Positions 1-8,419 of a stretch of DNA of 46,432 bases are shown in pieces (position 1 is the first letter of the stretch; the number at the start of each line of letters is the position of its first letter). Below the pieces are notes generated by a model. That model was given only the letters and a program-made list of their open reading frames with translations, was not told the origin of the DNA and ran no database searches. The position numbers and the translations under genes were made by a program. The DNA is from Desulfosporosinus sp. (lineage in GTDB: Bacteria; Bacillota; Desulfitobacteriia; Desulfitobacteriales; Desulfitobacteriaceae): NCBI GenBank assembly GCA_003513495.1, contig DOPM01000048.1:1-46432 (forward strand). Reading direction: 5' to 3'.

Positions 1-134
1 AGCAAACTTCCGTTCAAGCGACTCCAGACCGGGGCAGTGTACAGGGATGTACACTGCCACCAGTGAGCCACGGACGGCTCATCTGGTGGGAACCCCGCGC
101 CCCAAAGCCAAAAAGCTTGAACGGTTAGTTTGCT
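1..134 (+). repeat. Structured intergenic repeat, copy A (two GGA-loop hairpins)
   Basis: Imperfect terminal inverted repeats bound the element: AGCAAAC..CCGTTCAAGC at 1-19 against GCTTGAACGG..GTTTGCT at 115-134. Inside, CCAGA (24-28) pairs with TCTGG (82-86) and encloses two hairpins. One has a perfect 10-bp stem (33-42/49-58) with hexaloop AGGGAT. The other has a 5-bp stem GAGCC/GGCTC (65-69/76-80) with hexaloop ACGGAC. The same unit recurs at 46325-46432. The window starts exactly at its left edge, so it may extend further. It lies just beyond the 3' end of cdd, and no protein-coding content is evident. Confidence 0.85.
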
Positions 135-160
135 CTGCGTCGTAAGCACCGAGCGCTGTG

Positions 161-625
161 TCATACAAGTTCTAGGTACTCCGGCCCGAAGGCCTCCGGC
201 AACAAACTCTTCAAGCTTGTCCATCGCATTTGTCCTTGCCCATTTATCAGAACCACCGGACAATCCAGGGCAAACTCACGGATCACTTGCCGGCAGGCAC
301 CACAAGGAGATGGAAAAACATCACTTGGAACTGCGATAGCAATTCCTTTTAATACTCGCTCTCCACGCGCTATAGCTTGAAAAATCGTATTTCGTTCTGC
401 ACAAATCGTTAAGCCATAACTGGCATTCTCAACATTACATCCACTATAAATCTTTCCCGAAGAAAAGAGCGCTGCTGACCCAACTGGGTAATGAGAATAG
501 GGAACGTAAGCTTGCTCATAAGCTGCCTTAGCATGAAGAATAAGCTCATCTAAGACCTCTTGAGAAATCATTTCCTGAATTTCCGGCTCTATTACCCCGC
601 TTGCTTGAGATTCATCGTGCCTCAC
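161..625 (-). CDS. cdd: Cytidine deaminase
   Basis: This 154-residue protein deaminates cytidine and deoxycytidine to uridine and deoxyuridine in pyrimidine salvage, in the cytoplasm. The zinc site is plain: CNVENASYG at 63-71 is followed by TICAERN (Cys75 ligand, Glu77 general acid/base) and PCGAC at 107-111 (Cys108, Cys111). Length is slightly above the usual 130-140 because of an N-terminal extension of about 20 residues before the conserved start. The GTG start is chosen for its AAGGAG ribosome site five bases upstream. It lies downstream of dgkA in the common Firmicutes order ybeY-dgkA-cdd, where era usually comes next (outside this window). The 3' end abuts repeat copy A. Confidence 0.95.
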   Translation of the reverse strand: MRHDESQASGVIEPEIQEMISQEVLDELILHAKAAYEQAYVPYSHYPVGSAALFSSGKIYSGCNVENASYGLTICAERNTIFQAIARGERVLKGIAIAVPSDVFPSPCGACRQVIREFALDCPVVLINGQGQMRWTSLKSLLPEAFGPEYLELV

Positions 626-682
626 GCCAACAACTCCTTTAAAACAATTTCTTAGAAACCAAGCTAATTTTTCCCTTTACTA

Positions 683-1084
683 CTAAAACATCCTGTTCGC
701 AAATCGTTGCAGGGCAGGGGCAAAGACAATCATTCCTATCACTGCTGCTTGAATGGCAGTCACTAATACAGCACCAGCAGCAATGTCTTTTGCCATTCCT
801 GCTAAGGGATGATAATTTGGCTGTACCATATCTACCACAGTTTCAAGGGCTGAATTCATGATTTCGGCACTAATCACACTACCAATCGCGAATATTAGGA
901 TCAACCATTCATATCGCGTAACCTCACTCCACCAGGCCAAGAGCAAGACGCTGAATCCTGCAAAAACGTGGAATTGAACGTGCTTTTGAGTTCTTAAAGT
1001 GTACATCATTCCCCGCCAGGCTTGATTTAGACTGCGCAAAAACCCTGGTCTATGATATATCCCCATATGCTCCGTTGCCTCCAT
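683..1084 (-). CDS. dgkA: Diacylglycerol/undecaprenol kinase, small integral membrane type
   Basis: This 133-residue membrane protein is of the DgkA/UdpK family, which phosphorylates undecaprenol (Gram-positive type) or diacylglycerol at the inner membrane. There are three hydrophobic segments at about 38-52, 58-75 and 103-123. The signature lies between segments two and three: E74..N77SALE81, then AKDIAAGAVL at about 98-107, which contributes catalytic and metal-binding residues. In Firmicutes the member between ybeY and cdd is generally an undecaprenol kinase, so that substrate is more likely; this is inferred from family knowledge. The gene follows ybeY by 25 bases and is probably cotranscribed with it. 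Confidence 0.9.
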   Translation of the reverse strand: MEATEHMGIYHRPGFLRSLNQAWRGMMYTLRTQKHVQFHVFAGFSVLLLAWWSEVTRYEWLILIFAIGSVISAEIMNSALETVVDMVQPNYHPLAGMAKDIAAGAVLVTAIQAAVIGMIVFAPALQRFANRMF

Positions 1085-1109
1085 TTGAAGTTATAGACCC
1101 TTTTGTTTG

Positions 1110-1583
1110 CTATACTCTCTCTAACTTCAATTTAGCCATAACCTCTTCTTCTTTAGTACGCATCTCTTGTTTGCCATTCTCTTCTTCGTGATCAAAGCCT
1201 AATAAATGGAGCGTCCCATGGACAGCTAAGTAAACAATCTCCCGCTCGAAAGAATGCCCATATTCCTCTGCTTGATCTCTTGCTCGTTCTATGGAGATCA
1301 CAATATCTCCGAGCATTTCATCTTCTTCCTCTATCTCAGGTTCGTCTTCCATCTCTTCCTGTAACGCAAAGGAGAGAACATCCGTTGGGCGGTCTACTCC
1401 TCGATACTCACGATTTAACGTATGAATGCGCTGATCATCTACTAACATCAGGCTTACCTCTGCCTCTTTTGGCCCTTCTGATAGTTCGATAGCAACGCTT
1501 ATAGCTTGATTTAATAAAGCAGCCAACGGTTCGCGCTGTTCCTGCAAGATTGACTCTTCTTCCCAAGTGATATCTATAATCAT
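1110..1583 (-). CDS. ybeY: Endoribonuclease YbeY, rRNA maturation factor
   Basis: This 157-residue YbeY (UPF0054) protein is a zinc-dependent endoribonuclease needed for 16S rRNA 3'-end maturation and ribosome quality control. The metal motif HGTLHLLGFDH (three histidines) is at 122-132, and the family sequence NREYRGVDRPTDVLSF is at about 57-72. A strongly acidic insert at about 75-90 sits between the conserved blocks and is typical of this loop in Clostridia. Gene order pgpH-ybeY-dgkA-cdd is the usual Firmicutes arrangement. The 170 bases between its start and the pgpH stop show no convincing terminator. Confidence 0.95.
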   Translation of the reverse strand: MIIDITWEEESILQEQREPLAALLNQAISVAIELSEGPKEAEVSLMLVDDQRIHTLNREYRGVDRPTDVLSFALQEEMEDEPEIEEEDEMLGDIVISIERARDQAEEYGHSFEREIVYLAVHGTLHLLGFDHEEENGKQEMRTKEEEVMAKLKLERV

Positions 1584-1753
1584 ACAATTTAGGCAAACCT
1601 CACCTCATTGAACCATGAATGGGATTTACCCATCTCCCCCCTTCAGATTGTAATATTATCTAGTATGCCCAATGGGATATATTCTTAAGGTATAATTCAA
1701 GGATATTTTAGTCTCCATCCACTTAAACCTATATGCAAGTTATGCCTTCTAGG

Positions 1754-4024
1754 CTAATCTTCTTGAGATACTTTAGCTTCAGCTGCCCCCTCGGGGCTAT
1801 CTGGCTGCTTCTTTGTCTGGGCAGTTTCAGACTCCTCCACTTCTTCTGAGGGCTTTTTATTCACAGAATCATTGCTGCTGCTCTCCCTTATACTGGGCAT
1901 CTCCGGATACTCTACCCGGGAATGGAAGATTCCACTTAAAACACGAACAAAAGCCATAGCGATCCGGTCTAGATCTTGGAACGTCAAATCACATTGATCC
2001 AATTGTCCGTCATTTAGCTTATCTTTAATAATTTTTCGAACAAATCCTTCGACACGACCAGGGGTTGGTTGCTTCATCGATCGTACTGCAGCCTCTACGT
2101 TATCGGCCAAGGCTACTAAGGCAGCCTCTTTAGTCTGGGGTTTTGGTCCTTCATAATGGAAGGTTTCCTCAGGAACATTCTCGTTTTCTTCTAACGCCTT
2201 ATGATAAAAGAAGCTTACGAGACTATCTCCATGATGTTGAGCAATAATATCTTGAATTTGGAGTGGAAGTTTATTCTCCTTGGCTAATTCCAACCCATCT
2301 TTGACATGAGATGTGATGATCAACGAGCTTAAAGTCGGAGCAATTTTATCGTGAGGGTTATCTTGGGTGAATTGATTCTCTATGAAAAAATAAGGGCGTT
2401 TTAACTTTCCAATGTCGTGATACATAGAAGCAACTCTAACTAAGGTGGCATCTGCGCGAACAGCTTCCGCAGCTGCTTCAGCTAGATTACCTACCAGAAT
2501 GCTATGATGATAGGTCCCTGGAGCCTCCATCAGCAAACGTTTTAATAAGGGGCGATTAGGGTCAGATAGTTCTAAAAGCCGAACAGAGGAAGTAATATGA
2601 AATCCTGACTCAAACCAATGCAAAGCCCCTACTGTTAAGAACGAAGATGCCAAACCATTGACAATCCCTAGAATCACACCAACCCCCCAAACTGCTAAAC
2701 GCATATCTGAGGATAAAGCAATTCCACTGATCATTAAAACATTGACACCAGATACAAAGATTCCAGCACGTGCCAAATCAGAACGCTGACTTAAACGAGA
2801 TACACTATACACTCCAACAATACCGCCAAAAAGAGCCACTACGCCTGCATGGAGACTGAAGGAGGTCGAAAGAGCAGGATCTACCAGAACAGCCACAAAA
2901 ACCGCTAAGACCACTGAGACCATTATGGCGATATCCACTCCCACTAAGATCGCAACTGTCATCGTTGCCCAAGCCACTGGGATAAGCATCCCTGACAGAG
3001 TATTAAAGTCTGCTCCCAGATTTAAGGCAATCACAGCGCGTCCAATAGCTACAACTAAGATCATAATGAGCCCAATCAAGACAAGACGATTGGCCAAGAG
3101 GAAAACATCCCGTTTATATTGGTACAAATACGCAGCGATAGAAGCTATTCCAATTAGCACTATGAGAGCAATTCCAGACGCTGCCTTCCAGGTATTCTGG
3201 CTATTGATGAGACCATAATCGACTAAGACCTGGTAGATTGTTTCATCAACGATTTCACCTGCACCAACAATTTTTTGGTTCGCTTTGTAATGGAGTACTT
3301 CCTGTTTTATTTCAGCTCGCTTGGCCGCTCGCACTGCTTCTGTGGTTGACTCGTCTACGATCAAGGTTGGCTGGCTCACCTCTAGGTCCATAAAAACCTT
3401 AAAAAAAACTTTAGCATCTTGAGTTAAATCAGACTGATCAAGTTCTGCTTTAATACGATCACGAAACACTGCAACATCTTTGCTGGTGCGTGACCCTATA
3501 TCTAAATCGCGTGCTCTAGTTAAGATAATGTCTCTCCCGACTTTTTCAGACTTATCTAATTCATCGGGCAGGGTTTCGATAAGCGAAGTTAGTACACCCT
3601 CAGGCAAACTCGCGAAGAGCCGAGTTTTCTTAAGTTCGCTGATACGTTCATCTTCTGAGGCTGAATTTTCGCGCAAGGCGGCGAACGCGTTTCCTAGTTC
3701 TTTGGTCAACAAGGCCAAATACTCTTCATCCGCCTTATAAATGGGTTTAACACCCTTTGCTGCCGCCTCTTTTTCTCGGTTGTACTTTACTTGATCCACA
3801 ATATCCTTGGTCCACGGTGCAGTAATAAGCTGAGGACTCGGCTCTCCTACTTCTATCTGAAGTGTTGATACAAAAATGTTCGAGGATAACAGAATCGTAA
3901 ACAACAGAAAATACATCACCCCAACAATGGCGCGCAGCCAAGTGGTGTGATGTTTAAGCCAATCCAGATGGCCGGATAGCTCATCCCAGATCGTTTTGAT
4001 CAATTTATTCTTCAATACCATCAT
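1754..4024 (-). CDS. pgpH: 7TM receptor-type HD phosphohydrolase (PgpH, cyclic di-AMP phosphodiesterase)
   Basis: A 756-residue membrane protein with the PgpH/YqfF architecture. It has one N-terminal transmembrane helix at about 31-52, a long extracytoplasmic 7TMR-HDED domain to about residue 280, a block of about seven helices to about 480, and a cytoplasmic HD domain. The HD motif is visible as HHSILVGNLAEAA and MYHDIGK (metal-binding His and Asp), with a later AQHHGD. Listeria PgpH, the family reference, hydrolyses cyclic di-AMP to pApA; that activity is inferred here. The C-terminal tail of about 45 residues is charged, low-complexity and probably disordered. The usual neighbour ybeY follows. 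Confidence 0.93.
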   Translation of the reverse strand: MMVLKNKLIKTIWDELSGHLDWLKHHTTWLRAIVGVMYFLLFTILLSSNIFVSTLQIEVGEPSPQLITAPWTKDIVDQVKYNREKEAAAKGVKPIYKADEEYLALLTKELGNAFAALRENSASEDERISELKKTRLFASLPEGVLTSLIETLPDELDKSEKVGRDIILTRARDLDIGSRTSKDVAVFRDRIKAELDQSDLTQDAKVFFKVFMDLEVSQPTLIVDESTTEAVRAAKRAEIKQEVLHYKANQKIVGAGEIVDETIYQVLVDYGLINSQNTWKAASGIALIVLIGIASIAAYLYQYKRDVFLLANRLVLIGLIMILVVAIGRAVIALNLGADFNTLSGMLIPVAWATMTVAILVGVDIAIMVSVVLAVFVAVLVDPALSTSFSLHAGVVALFGGIVGVYSVSRLSQRSDLARAGIFVSGVNVLMISGIALSSDMRLAVWGVGVILGIVNGLASSFLTVGALHWFESGFHITSSVRLLELSDPNRPLLKRLLMEAPGTYHHSILVGNLAEAAAEAVRADATLVRVASMYHDIGKLKRPYFFIENQFTQDNPHDKIAPTLSSLIITSHVKDGLELAKENKLPLQIQDIIAQHHGDSLVSFFYHKALEENENVPEETFHYEGPKPQTKEAALVALADNVEAAVRSMKQPTPGRVEGFVRKIIKDKLNDGQLDQCDLTFQDLDRIAMAFVRVLSGIFHSRVEYPEMPSIRESSSNDSVNKKPSEEVEESETAQTKKQPDSPEGAAEAKVSQED

Positions 4025-4090
4025 CCTTACTTCCCAGTGCCCTACCTAAGGTTCACGTGCTCCCTAGGGCTAAAATATTCCCACACACTT

Positions 4091-5269
4091 TTATGGGTTG
4101 GCATAGACGGCCAAATCTTCGTAAGTTTCAACTTCAACTCTGACCCGTTCTAAACCGGAACTGTTGGAGAGCACCCGTACTGTTTCTTCCACAATGGGAA
4201 CCCCCTGAGTAATTTTTTTCCTAACTTCAACTCGGGCGGCTTGTTCCGCTAGTTTACGAGCTTCAGCAGCCGAACGTTCAATATGCACATTACGGAGTTC
4301 TATATGATCTACTCTTATACCTTCGACAGGAAAACGCCAATTCCTCCAGAGTTTTAGTGATTGACTCATCTCTTCTTTACGAGATTGCTCAAATGGAGAA
4401 TTTTGTGTTGTTAGCATTATAACGCGAGAACCAAATTTTATACCCCTTCCTATGGCAACTCTTCCACTTTCTTCGACTTTGTCTTCGACTAGGGGGATTT
4501 GTGCCTCAGCACTATACCACACCCGTGCCCGAACAAATCCTCTAGCCACGGAAACCGAGGAGGGAGCTTTTGAATCGATTTGAATATTGTTCTGAGGACT
4601 CGCTATCAACACTTGTCCAGCCCTGACAGTTTCTCCCTCATGAATCATAGGCGTCCCGTCAATGACCATAATTTCCTTAACGATTCCGGCACGGCTAGCC
4701 ACAAGGTTCCCCGCTTCATTAGGAATGGACGGCCGGGTTTTCTCTGAAATTCTAATTTGTATGTTCGTTCCATGACGTTCAATGCCTATCCAAGCTGCAT
4801 CCGGCAGTTGTTCCTGAAGTGCTTTAGCAATCCCATTCAAATCTAAATCTTTGGAAGGCACCCAAGTTTTAAGCCCGAGCTTCTCGGCCCGTTCTAATAC
4901 CTCAGGAACCATGAGATTCTTATTACCCAAAACTGAAATAGAAAGTACCAGTTGCGACAGAAAGGTTAGAACCGATGCGATGATAACAATTCCTAGCAAT
5001 AGCCCCTTTCTTCGCCACCAGCGTGCTGCAACAAAAGGCCAGCCATATTTAGCTACAATATGCAGCCTAGTATGTGTGCGGCGTGCAGGCCTACGTAACC
5101 TCCGAAAATCTGCAAGTTTAATCTGGGCACGCATCCCTCGCTCAGAACGTTGGGTATGATAAAGTATGACACCGTCTTTTGAGACTAGATTGACGAAGCG
5201 TGCTAACTCGTCCCCCTGCGCAAGGAAAAGGATTCGCCCATACCAAAACGTTCGCAACCAATCAAACAT
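4091..5269 (-). CDS. yqfD: Sporulation protein YqfD
   Basis: A 392-residue protein of the YqfD family (Pfam YqfD), linked to stage IV sporulation in Bacillus and Clostridia. It has a soluble N-terminal part rich in Arg/Lys, a transmembrane helix at about 88-112, and a large extracytoplasmic part that includes a POTRA-like stretch just after the helix (VLGNKNLMVPEVL). The start ATG overlaps the last base of the yqfC stop region, so the two are translationally coupled. The molecular activity is not known for the family. The neighbours yqfC and pgpH are in the standard order. Confidence 0.9.
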   Translation of the reverse strand: MFDWLRTFWYGRILFLAQGDELARFVNLVSKDGVILYHTQRSERGMRAQIKLADFRRLRRPARRTHTRLHIVAKYGWPFVAARWWRRKGLLLGIVIIASVLTFLSQLVLSISVLGNKNLMVPEVLERAEKLGLKTWVPSKDLDLNGIAKALQEQLPDAAWIGIERHGTNIQIRISEKTRPSIPNEAGNLVASRAGIVKEIMVIDGTPMIHEGETVRAGQVLIASPQNNIQIDSKAPSSVSVARGFVRARVWYSAEAQIPLVEDKVEESGRVAIGRGIKFGSRVIMLTTQNSPFEQSRKEEMSQSLKLWRNWRFPVEGIRVDHIELRNVHIERSAAEARKLAEQAARVEVRKKITQGVPIVEETVRVLSNSSGLERVRVEVETYEDLAVYANP

Positions 5270-5550
5270 TACTCTATCTCCCCTCCTCCAAACGAAAAGG
5301 AAGTCAATTCCCCTTCGATCTGCAGTTCTGAGGCCAAAATTACCTTAAGCATAAACCCTTTACCCCTAAAAAAGATATCCCCGTCTGCGGTTTCTAACCG
5401 TATCTCTTCCTCCGAAAAATTAACAATGCTCATATAATTCTCCACCGTGATTTGTCTTCGTCCAATTATTGTAATTTTAGGACCTTCTCCCACGACATCC
5501 GGTGGAAAATCCAAAACTTCTCCGACACTTGTCTGTAGTTTCTTGAACAA
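5269..5550 (-). CDS. yqfC: Sporulation protein YqfC (YabP/YqfC family)
   Basis: A 93-residue soluble protein of the YabP/YqfC family. Family members form small beta-rich sporulation proteins made in the mother cell. The recognizable core is ITIIGRRQITVENYMSIV at about 26-43, followed by beta-strand segments. The start is TTG, supported by GGGAGGGG a few bases upstream; no better ATG lies nearby. It is coupled to yqfD by a one-base overlap and follows a 322-base spacer that holds a repeat and a terminator, so it probably heads its own transcript. A sporulation sigma promoter was not convincingly identified. Confidence 0.88.
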   Translation of the reverse strand: MFKKLQTSVGEVLDFPPDVVGEGPKITIIGRRQITVENYMSIVNFSEEEIRLETADGDIFFRGKGFMLKVILASELQIEGELTSFSFGGGEIE

Positions 5551-5687
5551 AAAAGCCCCTCCCTTCTATGGATATTTATGAAGGGAAAAGCCATAATAGT
5601 CCAAGCCTTTCATCAAATTATTTTCGCATAAAGAAAACCCCTGTAGGGACAATTCATAAATTAGCCCTACAACGCGTTGAAACTTAT

Positions 5688-5815
5688 TTAGGTTAATGTC
5701 ATCCTGAGCGATAGCGAAGGATCTAGGGCTTAAGATTCTTCACTTCGTTCAGAAGGACAAAAGAGCAGTGGTTTTTCATTCATCAGTGTGCCGCGAAGTG
5801 GCATAGGGGTCTAAG
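5688..5815. repeat. Dispersed intergenic repeat R2, degenerate copy
   Basis: This fills most of the 5551-5872 spacer. It shares with 34059-34200 the block around TTTAGGTTAATGTCATCCTG..GCGAAGGATCTAG and a right block around TTTTTCATTCATCAGTG. The copy can fold: 5698-5725 pairs imperfectly with 5733-5758 (AGATTCTTCACTTCG...GGAC), a diverged version of the perfect palindrome in the other copy. No ORF with a ribosome site is present. Confidence 0.75.
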
Positions 5816-5821
5816 ATTTAA

Positions 5822-5853
5822 AGAGGCCTAGTTACTCGCGTAACTAGGCCTCT
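5822..5853 (-). terminator. Intrinsic terminator after yqeY
   Basis: A perfect 14-bp stem (AGAGGCCTAGTTAC and its complement) closes a 4-base loop 20 bases beyond the yqeY stop. The plus-strand side is followed by TTTTT and the minus-strand side by CTTTAAAT, so it may act in both directions. Confidence 0.75.
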
Positions 5854-5872
5854 TTTTAGCATTACTAATTAA

Positions 5873-6325
5873 TTATGCCCCAAGAACTTCTCGTACAATC
5901 TGATTGACAAGTTTGCCATCAGCACGACCTTTGGTCTTAGGGGTTACTGCCCCCATGACTTTTCCAAGGTCTTTAAGACTTTGTGCCCCTACTGTGGCAA
6001 CGGTCTCCTGAACGAGTTGGCGAATATCCCCTTCGGAAAGCTGTTGAGGAAGGTAATCCATCAGAACGACCATTTCCTCTTCCAAAGCCTTAACCGAATC
6101 GGGGCGATCCGCTTGCCCGAAAACTTCAAGCGCATCCCGACGCAGCTTCATTTCGCGTGCTAATACCTCGATGACTTGCTCATCGTTAAATTCCATCTTT
6201 TTTTCGATTTCAGCATTTTTAATGGCAGCCCTAGCCATTCGAATGACGGAAAGTCTTACCTTCCCCTCCTCTTTGGCCTTCATGGCAACCTTCATATCCT
6301 CAACCAAGCGATCTTTCAGGGTCAA
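5873..6325 (-). CDS. yqeY: GatB/YqeY domain protein
   Basis: This 150-residue YqeY-family protein resembles the C-terminal tRNA-binding domain of GatB; its role is unsettled, with a tRNA or amidotransferase link proposed from homology. The chosen start is TTG at 6325 (MTLKDRLVEDMKVAMK), with GGAG nine bases upstream. A longer reading would run into the rpsU coding sequence. Recognizable segments are RLSVIRMARAAIKNAE and the C-terminal GKVMGAVTPKTKGRADGK. It follows rpsU by 13 bases, the common rpsU-yqeY pair. A strong terminator follows. Confidence 0.92.
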   Translation of the reverse strand: MTLKDRLVEDMKVAMKAKEEGKVRLSVIRMARAAIKNAEIEKKMEFNDEQVIEVLAREMKLRRDALEVFGQADRPDSVKALEEEMVVLMDYLPQQLSEGDIRQLVQETVATVGAQSLKDLGKVMGAVTPKTKGRADGKLVNQIVREVLGA

Positions 6326-6338
6326 TTCGAGACACTCC

Positions 6339-6515
6339 TTACTTGAACTTGCGTTTACGTGCAGCTTCAGACTTTTTCTTTCTCTTAACACTTGGTTTTT
6401 CATATGCCTCGTGCTTACGAGCTTCTGCGCTTACACCTGCCTTTTGACAAGAACGCTTGAACCGGCGGAGTGCGGCATCAAGGGATTCATTTTTACCAAC
6501 TTTGACTTCACTCAT
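6339..6515 (-). CDS. rpsU: 30S ribosomal protein S21
   Basis: A 58-residue, very basic protein. The translation begins MSEVKVGKNESLDAALRR and ends SEAARKRKFK, which is diagnostic for S21 of the small ribosomal subunit. The ATG at 6515 is preceded by GGAGGGAGGGAT, a strong ribosome site. It is followed closely by yqeY, and AAGGAG over the rpsU stop serves as the yqeY ribosome site. Length and composition are normal. Confidence 0.97.
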   Translation of the reverse strand: MSEVKVGKNESLDAALRRFKRSCQKAGVSAEARKHEAYEKPSVKRKKKSEAARKRKFK

Positions 6516-6613
6516 TGTCTATCCCTCCCTCCACTGGATCATCACAAATATACTTTATTATTATACCGGATGATGTAGGTCGCGTCAAGTTCACTTTGTC
6601 GCCGTAACCAAAA

Positions 6614-6958
6614 TCATCCAATCCTTGCGTTTAGGGCCTGCCCCCCAATTAAATGAAAATGCAGATGCCCCACGACCTGTCCTCCGTCCGTCCCAGTATT
6701 AGTGACCACTCTATAGCCTGACTCTGCCACCCCGAACTCCTCCGCTAGGCGTTTGATCACCCCAAAAAGATGCCCGATTAATCCTTCATTTTCTGGCTTC
6801 ACATCATTAAGACTACGTAAATGAATTTTGGGGATAATCACCAAATGAACAGGGGCTAACGGCTGGATATCTTTGAAAGCAATTAACTCATCATCCTCAT
6901 AAGCGATTTCACTTGGAATGGTTCCTTGTGCGATTTTACAAAAGATACAATCTGACAT
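6614..6958 (-). CDS. HIT family protein (histidine triad nucleotide-binding)
   Basis: A 114-residue HIT protein, likely a purine nucleoside phosphoramidase or nucleotidyl hydrolase of the HinT type. The triad HLHFHLIGG is at 98-106 (His98, His100, His102 nucleophile region). N-terminal CIFCKI (Cys4, Cys7) is the usual zinc-binding pair. FKDIQPLAPVHLVIIPK at about 28-44 is also family-typical. It sits between mtaB and rpsU, a common Clostridia order. The specific substrate cannot be read from the sequence. Confidence 0.95.
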   Translation of the reverse strand: MSDCIFCKIAQGTIPSEIAYEDDELIAFKDIQPLAPVHLVIIPKIHLRSLNDVKPENEGLIGHLFGVIKRLAEEFGVAESGYRVVTNTGTDGGQVVGHLHFHLIGGQALNARIG

Positions 6959-7050
6959 TGCATTCTATCCTTCCTTTATCTTATTCACTTCAAGTCAAAT
7001 TGACTCCCTAAATAATTATTCCTCAGTCAGAATGTACAGCTAACATCCGG

Positions 7051-8403
7051 CTAAGAAAGCTTGATATTGTTTTCTTTCAAAACAAGCGTTACAAACTCCC
7101 CAGCGCTCCACCCTTTTCCATTCTCAGGAGAGGGAATCTCAACCTGAATATAGTGCGGAGTATGCCCCACCCCACATCCTTGTGGATCAACTCTTTCAAT
7201 CAACACCTCTACTGAATCTCCAATAAAGCGACGACTAAACCTTAACTGGCTATCACGAGCAACCACCAATAATTCCTTTACCCGTTGATCCTTTAGTTTC
7301 TTCAGAACTTGATCAGGATAATCAGCAGCAGGGGTTCCTTTTCTCTTAGAATAGGGAAATACATGAATTCCAGAAAAATAACAGGACTCGGCAAACCTGA
7401 TCGTTGATTCATGATCTTCATCCGTTTCCCCAGGGAAACCTACAATAATATCCGTTGTAACAGCAAGACCCGGAATTCGCTGGCGGAGTTTTTCTAGCAA
7501 CTCACGGTACTCCTTCAAGTTATAAGGGCGGTTCATACGAGCCAGAACATTATCGCTTCCACTCTGTAAAGGTATGTGCACATGGGGACAGACTTTTTCT
7601 GATAAAACGATGCTCTCAATCAACTCATCCGTATATTCCATTGGCTCGATAGAACTTAGACGCAAGCGACGAAGGCCAGGAATCTTATCCAGCTCCCCTA
7701 TTAAACGAGCTAAATGCCATTCGTCCCCCAAATCCTGCCCATAGAAGCCCGTATGGATACCCGTCAAGACAATTTCCGGATACCCTTCCTCAACTAACCT
7801 CCGAGCCTCAGCAATAGCGTTCTCAGGACGCCGACTACGCAAAGGCCCCCGTGCATAAGGAATAATGCAATACGTACAAAACTGATTGCACCCTTCCTGA
7901 ATCTTCAACATCGCCCTCGTCCGATGCTCCTCACTAAGTTGGGGAAGTTCTTCAAACTCCTCAGCATCCCAAATCCCACGCACAGCATTCTGAGGAGCCT
8001 TCTCCGCCTTCACACGCTCTATCCACTCCAAGATCTTGGAGCGATCCTGAGTTCCAAGAACCAGATCAACCCCCTCAATCCCAAGAATCTCACCCGGCGC
8101 AGTTTGAGCATAGCACCCCATCACCACCATAACACTATCCGGGTGAGCCTTAATCATCCGGCGAATGATCTGCCGGGATTTACTATCCCCCGTATTCGTC
8201 ACAGTACAGGTATTAACCACGACAACATCCGCTTCTTCTTGGGAACTCACCACCTGATACTCCGCCTCTCGAAAAAGCTGAGCCATTGCCTCACTTTCAG
8301 TTTGATTGACCTTGCAACCTAAGGTAACAAAACAAACCGCTTTTCGTGGTTCGTGGTTCGTAGTTCGAGGTTCGATGATTGGATTTTGAATATCGAATGA
8401 CAT
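7051..8403 (-). CDS. mtaB: tRNA threonylcarbamoyladenosine methylthiotransferase MtaB
   Basis: A 450-residue radical-SAM methylthiotransferase that converts t6A37 to ms2t6A37 in tRNAs reading ANN codons. The order is: N-terminal MTTase domain with VTLGCKVNQTESEAM at about 27-40 and two further cluster cysteines (NTCTVTN, MGCYAQT), radical SAM motif CNQFCTYCIIPYARG, then a C-terminal TRAM domain. The MtaB subtype rather than MiaB is indicated by the N-terminal sequence. The start has an excellent AGGTGGAG site. The first 20 residues are an unusual extension encoded by CGAAC-type simple repeats. It is 17 bases from rsmE, likely in one operon. Confidence 0.94.
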   Translation of the reverse strand: MSFDIQNPIIEPRTTNHEPRKAVCFVTLGCKVNQTESEAMAQLFREAEYQVVSSQEEADVVVVNTCTVTNTGDSKSRQIIRRMIKAHPDSVMVVMGCYAQTAPGEILGIEGVDLVLGTQDRSKILEWIERVKAEKAPQNAVRGIWDAEEFEELPQLSEEHRTRAMLKIQEGCNQFCTYCIIPYARGPLRSRRPENAIAEARRLVEEGYPEIVLTGIHTGFYGQDLGDEWHLARLIGELDKIPGLRRLRLSSIEPMEYTDELIESIVLSEKVCPHVHIPLQSGSDNVLARMNRPYNLKEYRELLEKLRQRIPGLAVTTDIIVGFPGETDEDHESTIRFAESCYFSGIHVFPYSKRKGTPAADYPDQVLKKLKDQRVKELLVVARDSQLRFSRRFIGDSVEVLIERVDPQGCGVGHTPHYIQVEIPSPENGKGWSAGEFVTLVLKENNIKLS

Positions 8404-8419
8404 TAATATACTCCACCTT

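Noticed and set aside
6171..6578. A 135-codon plus-strand frame opposite yqeY and rpsU
   Set aside because: It is antisense to two clear conserved genes and has no ribosome site.
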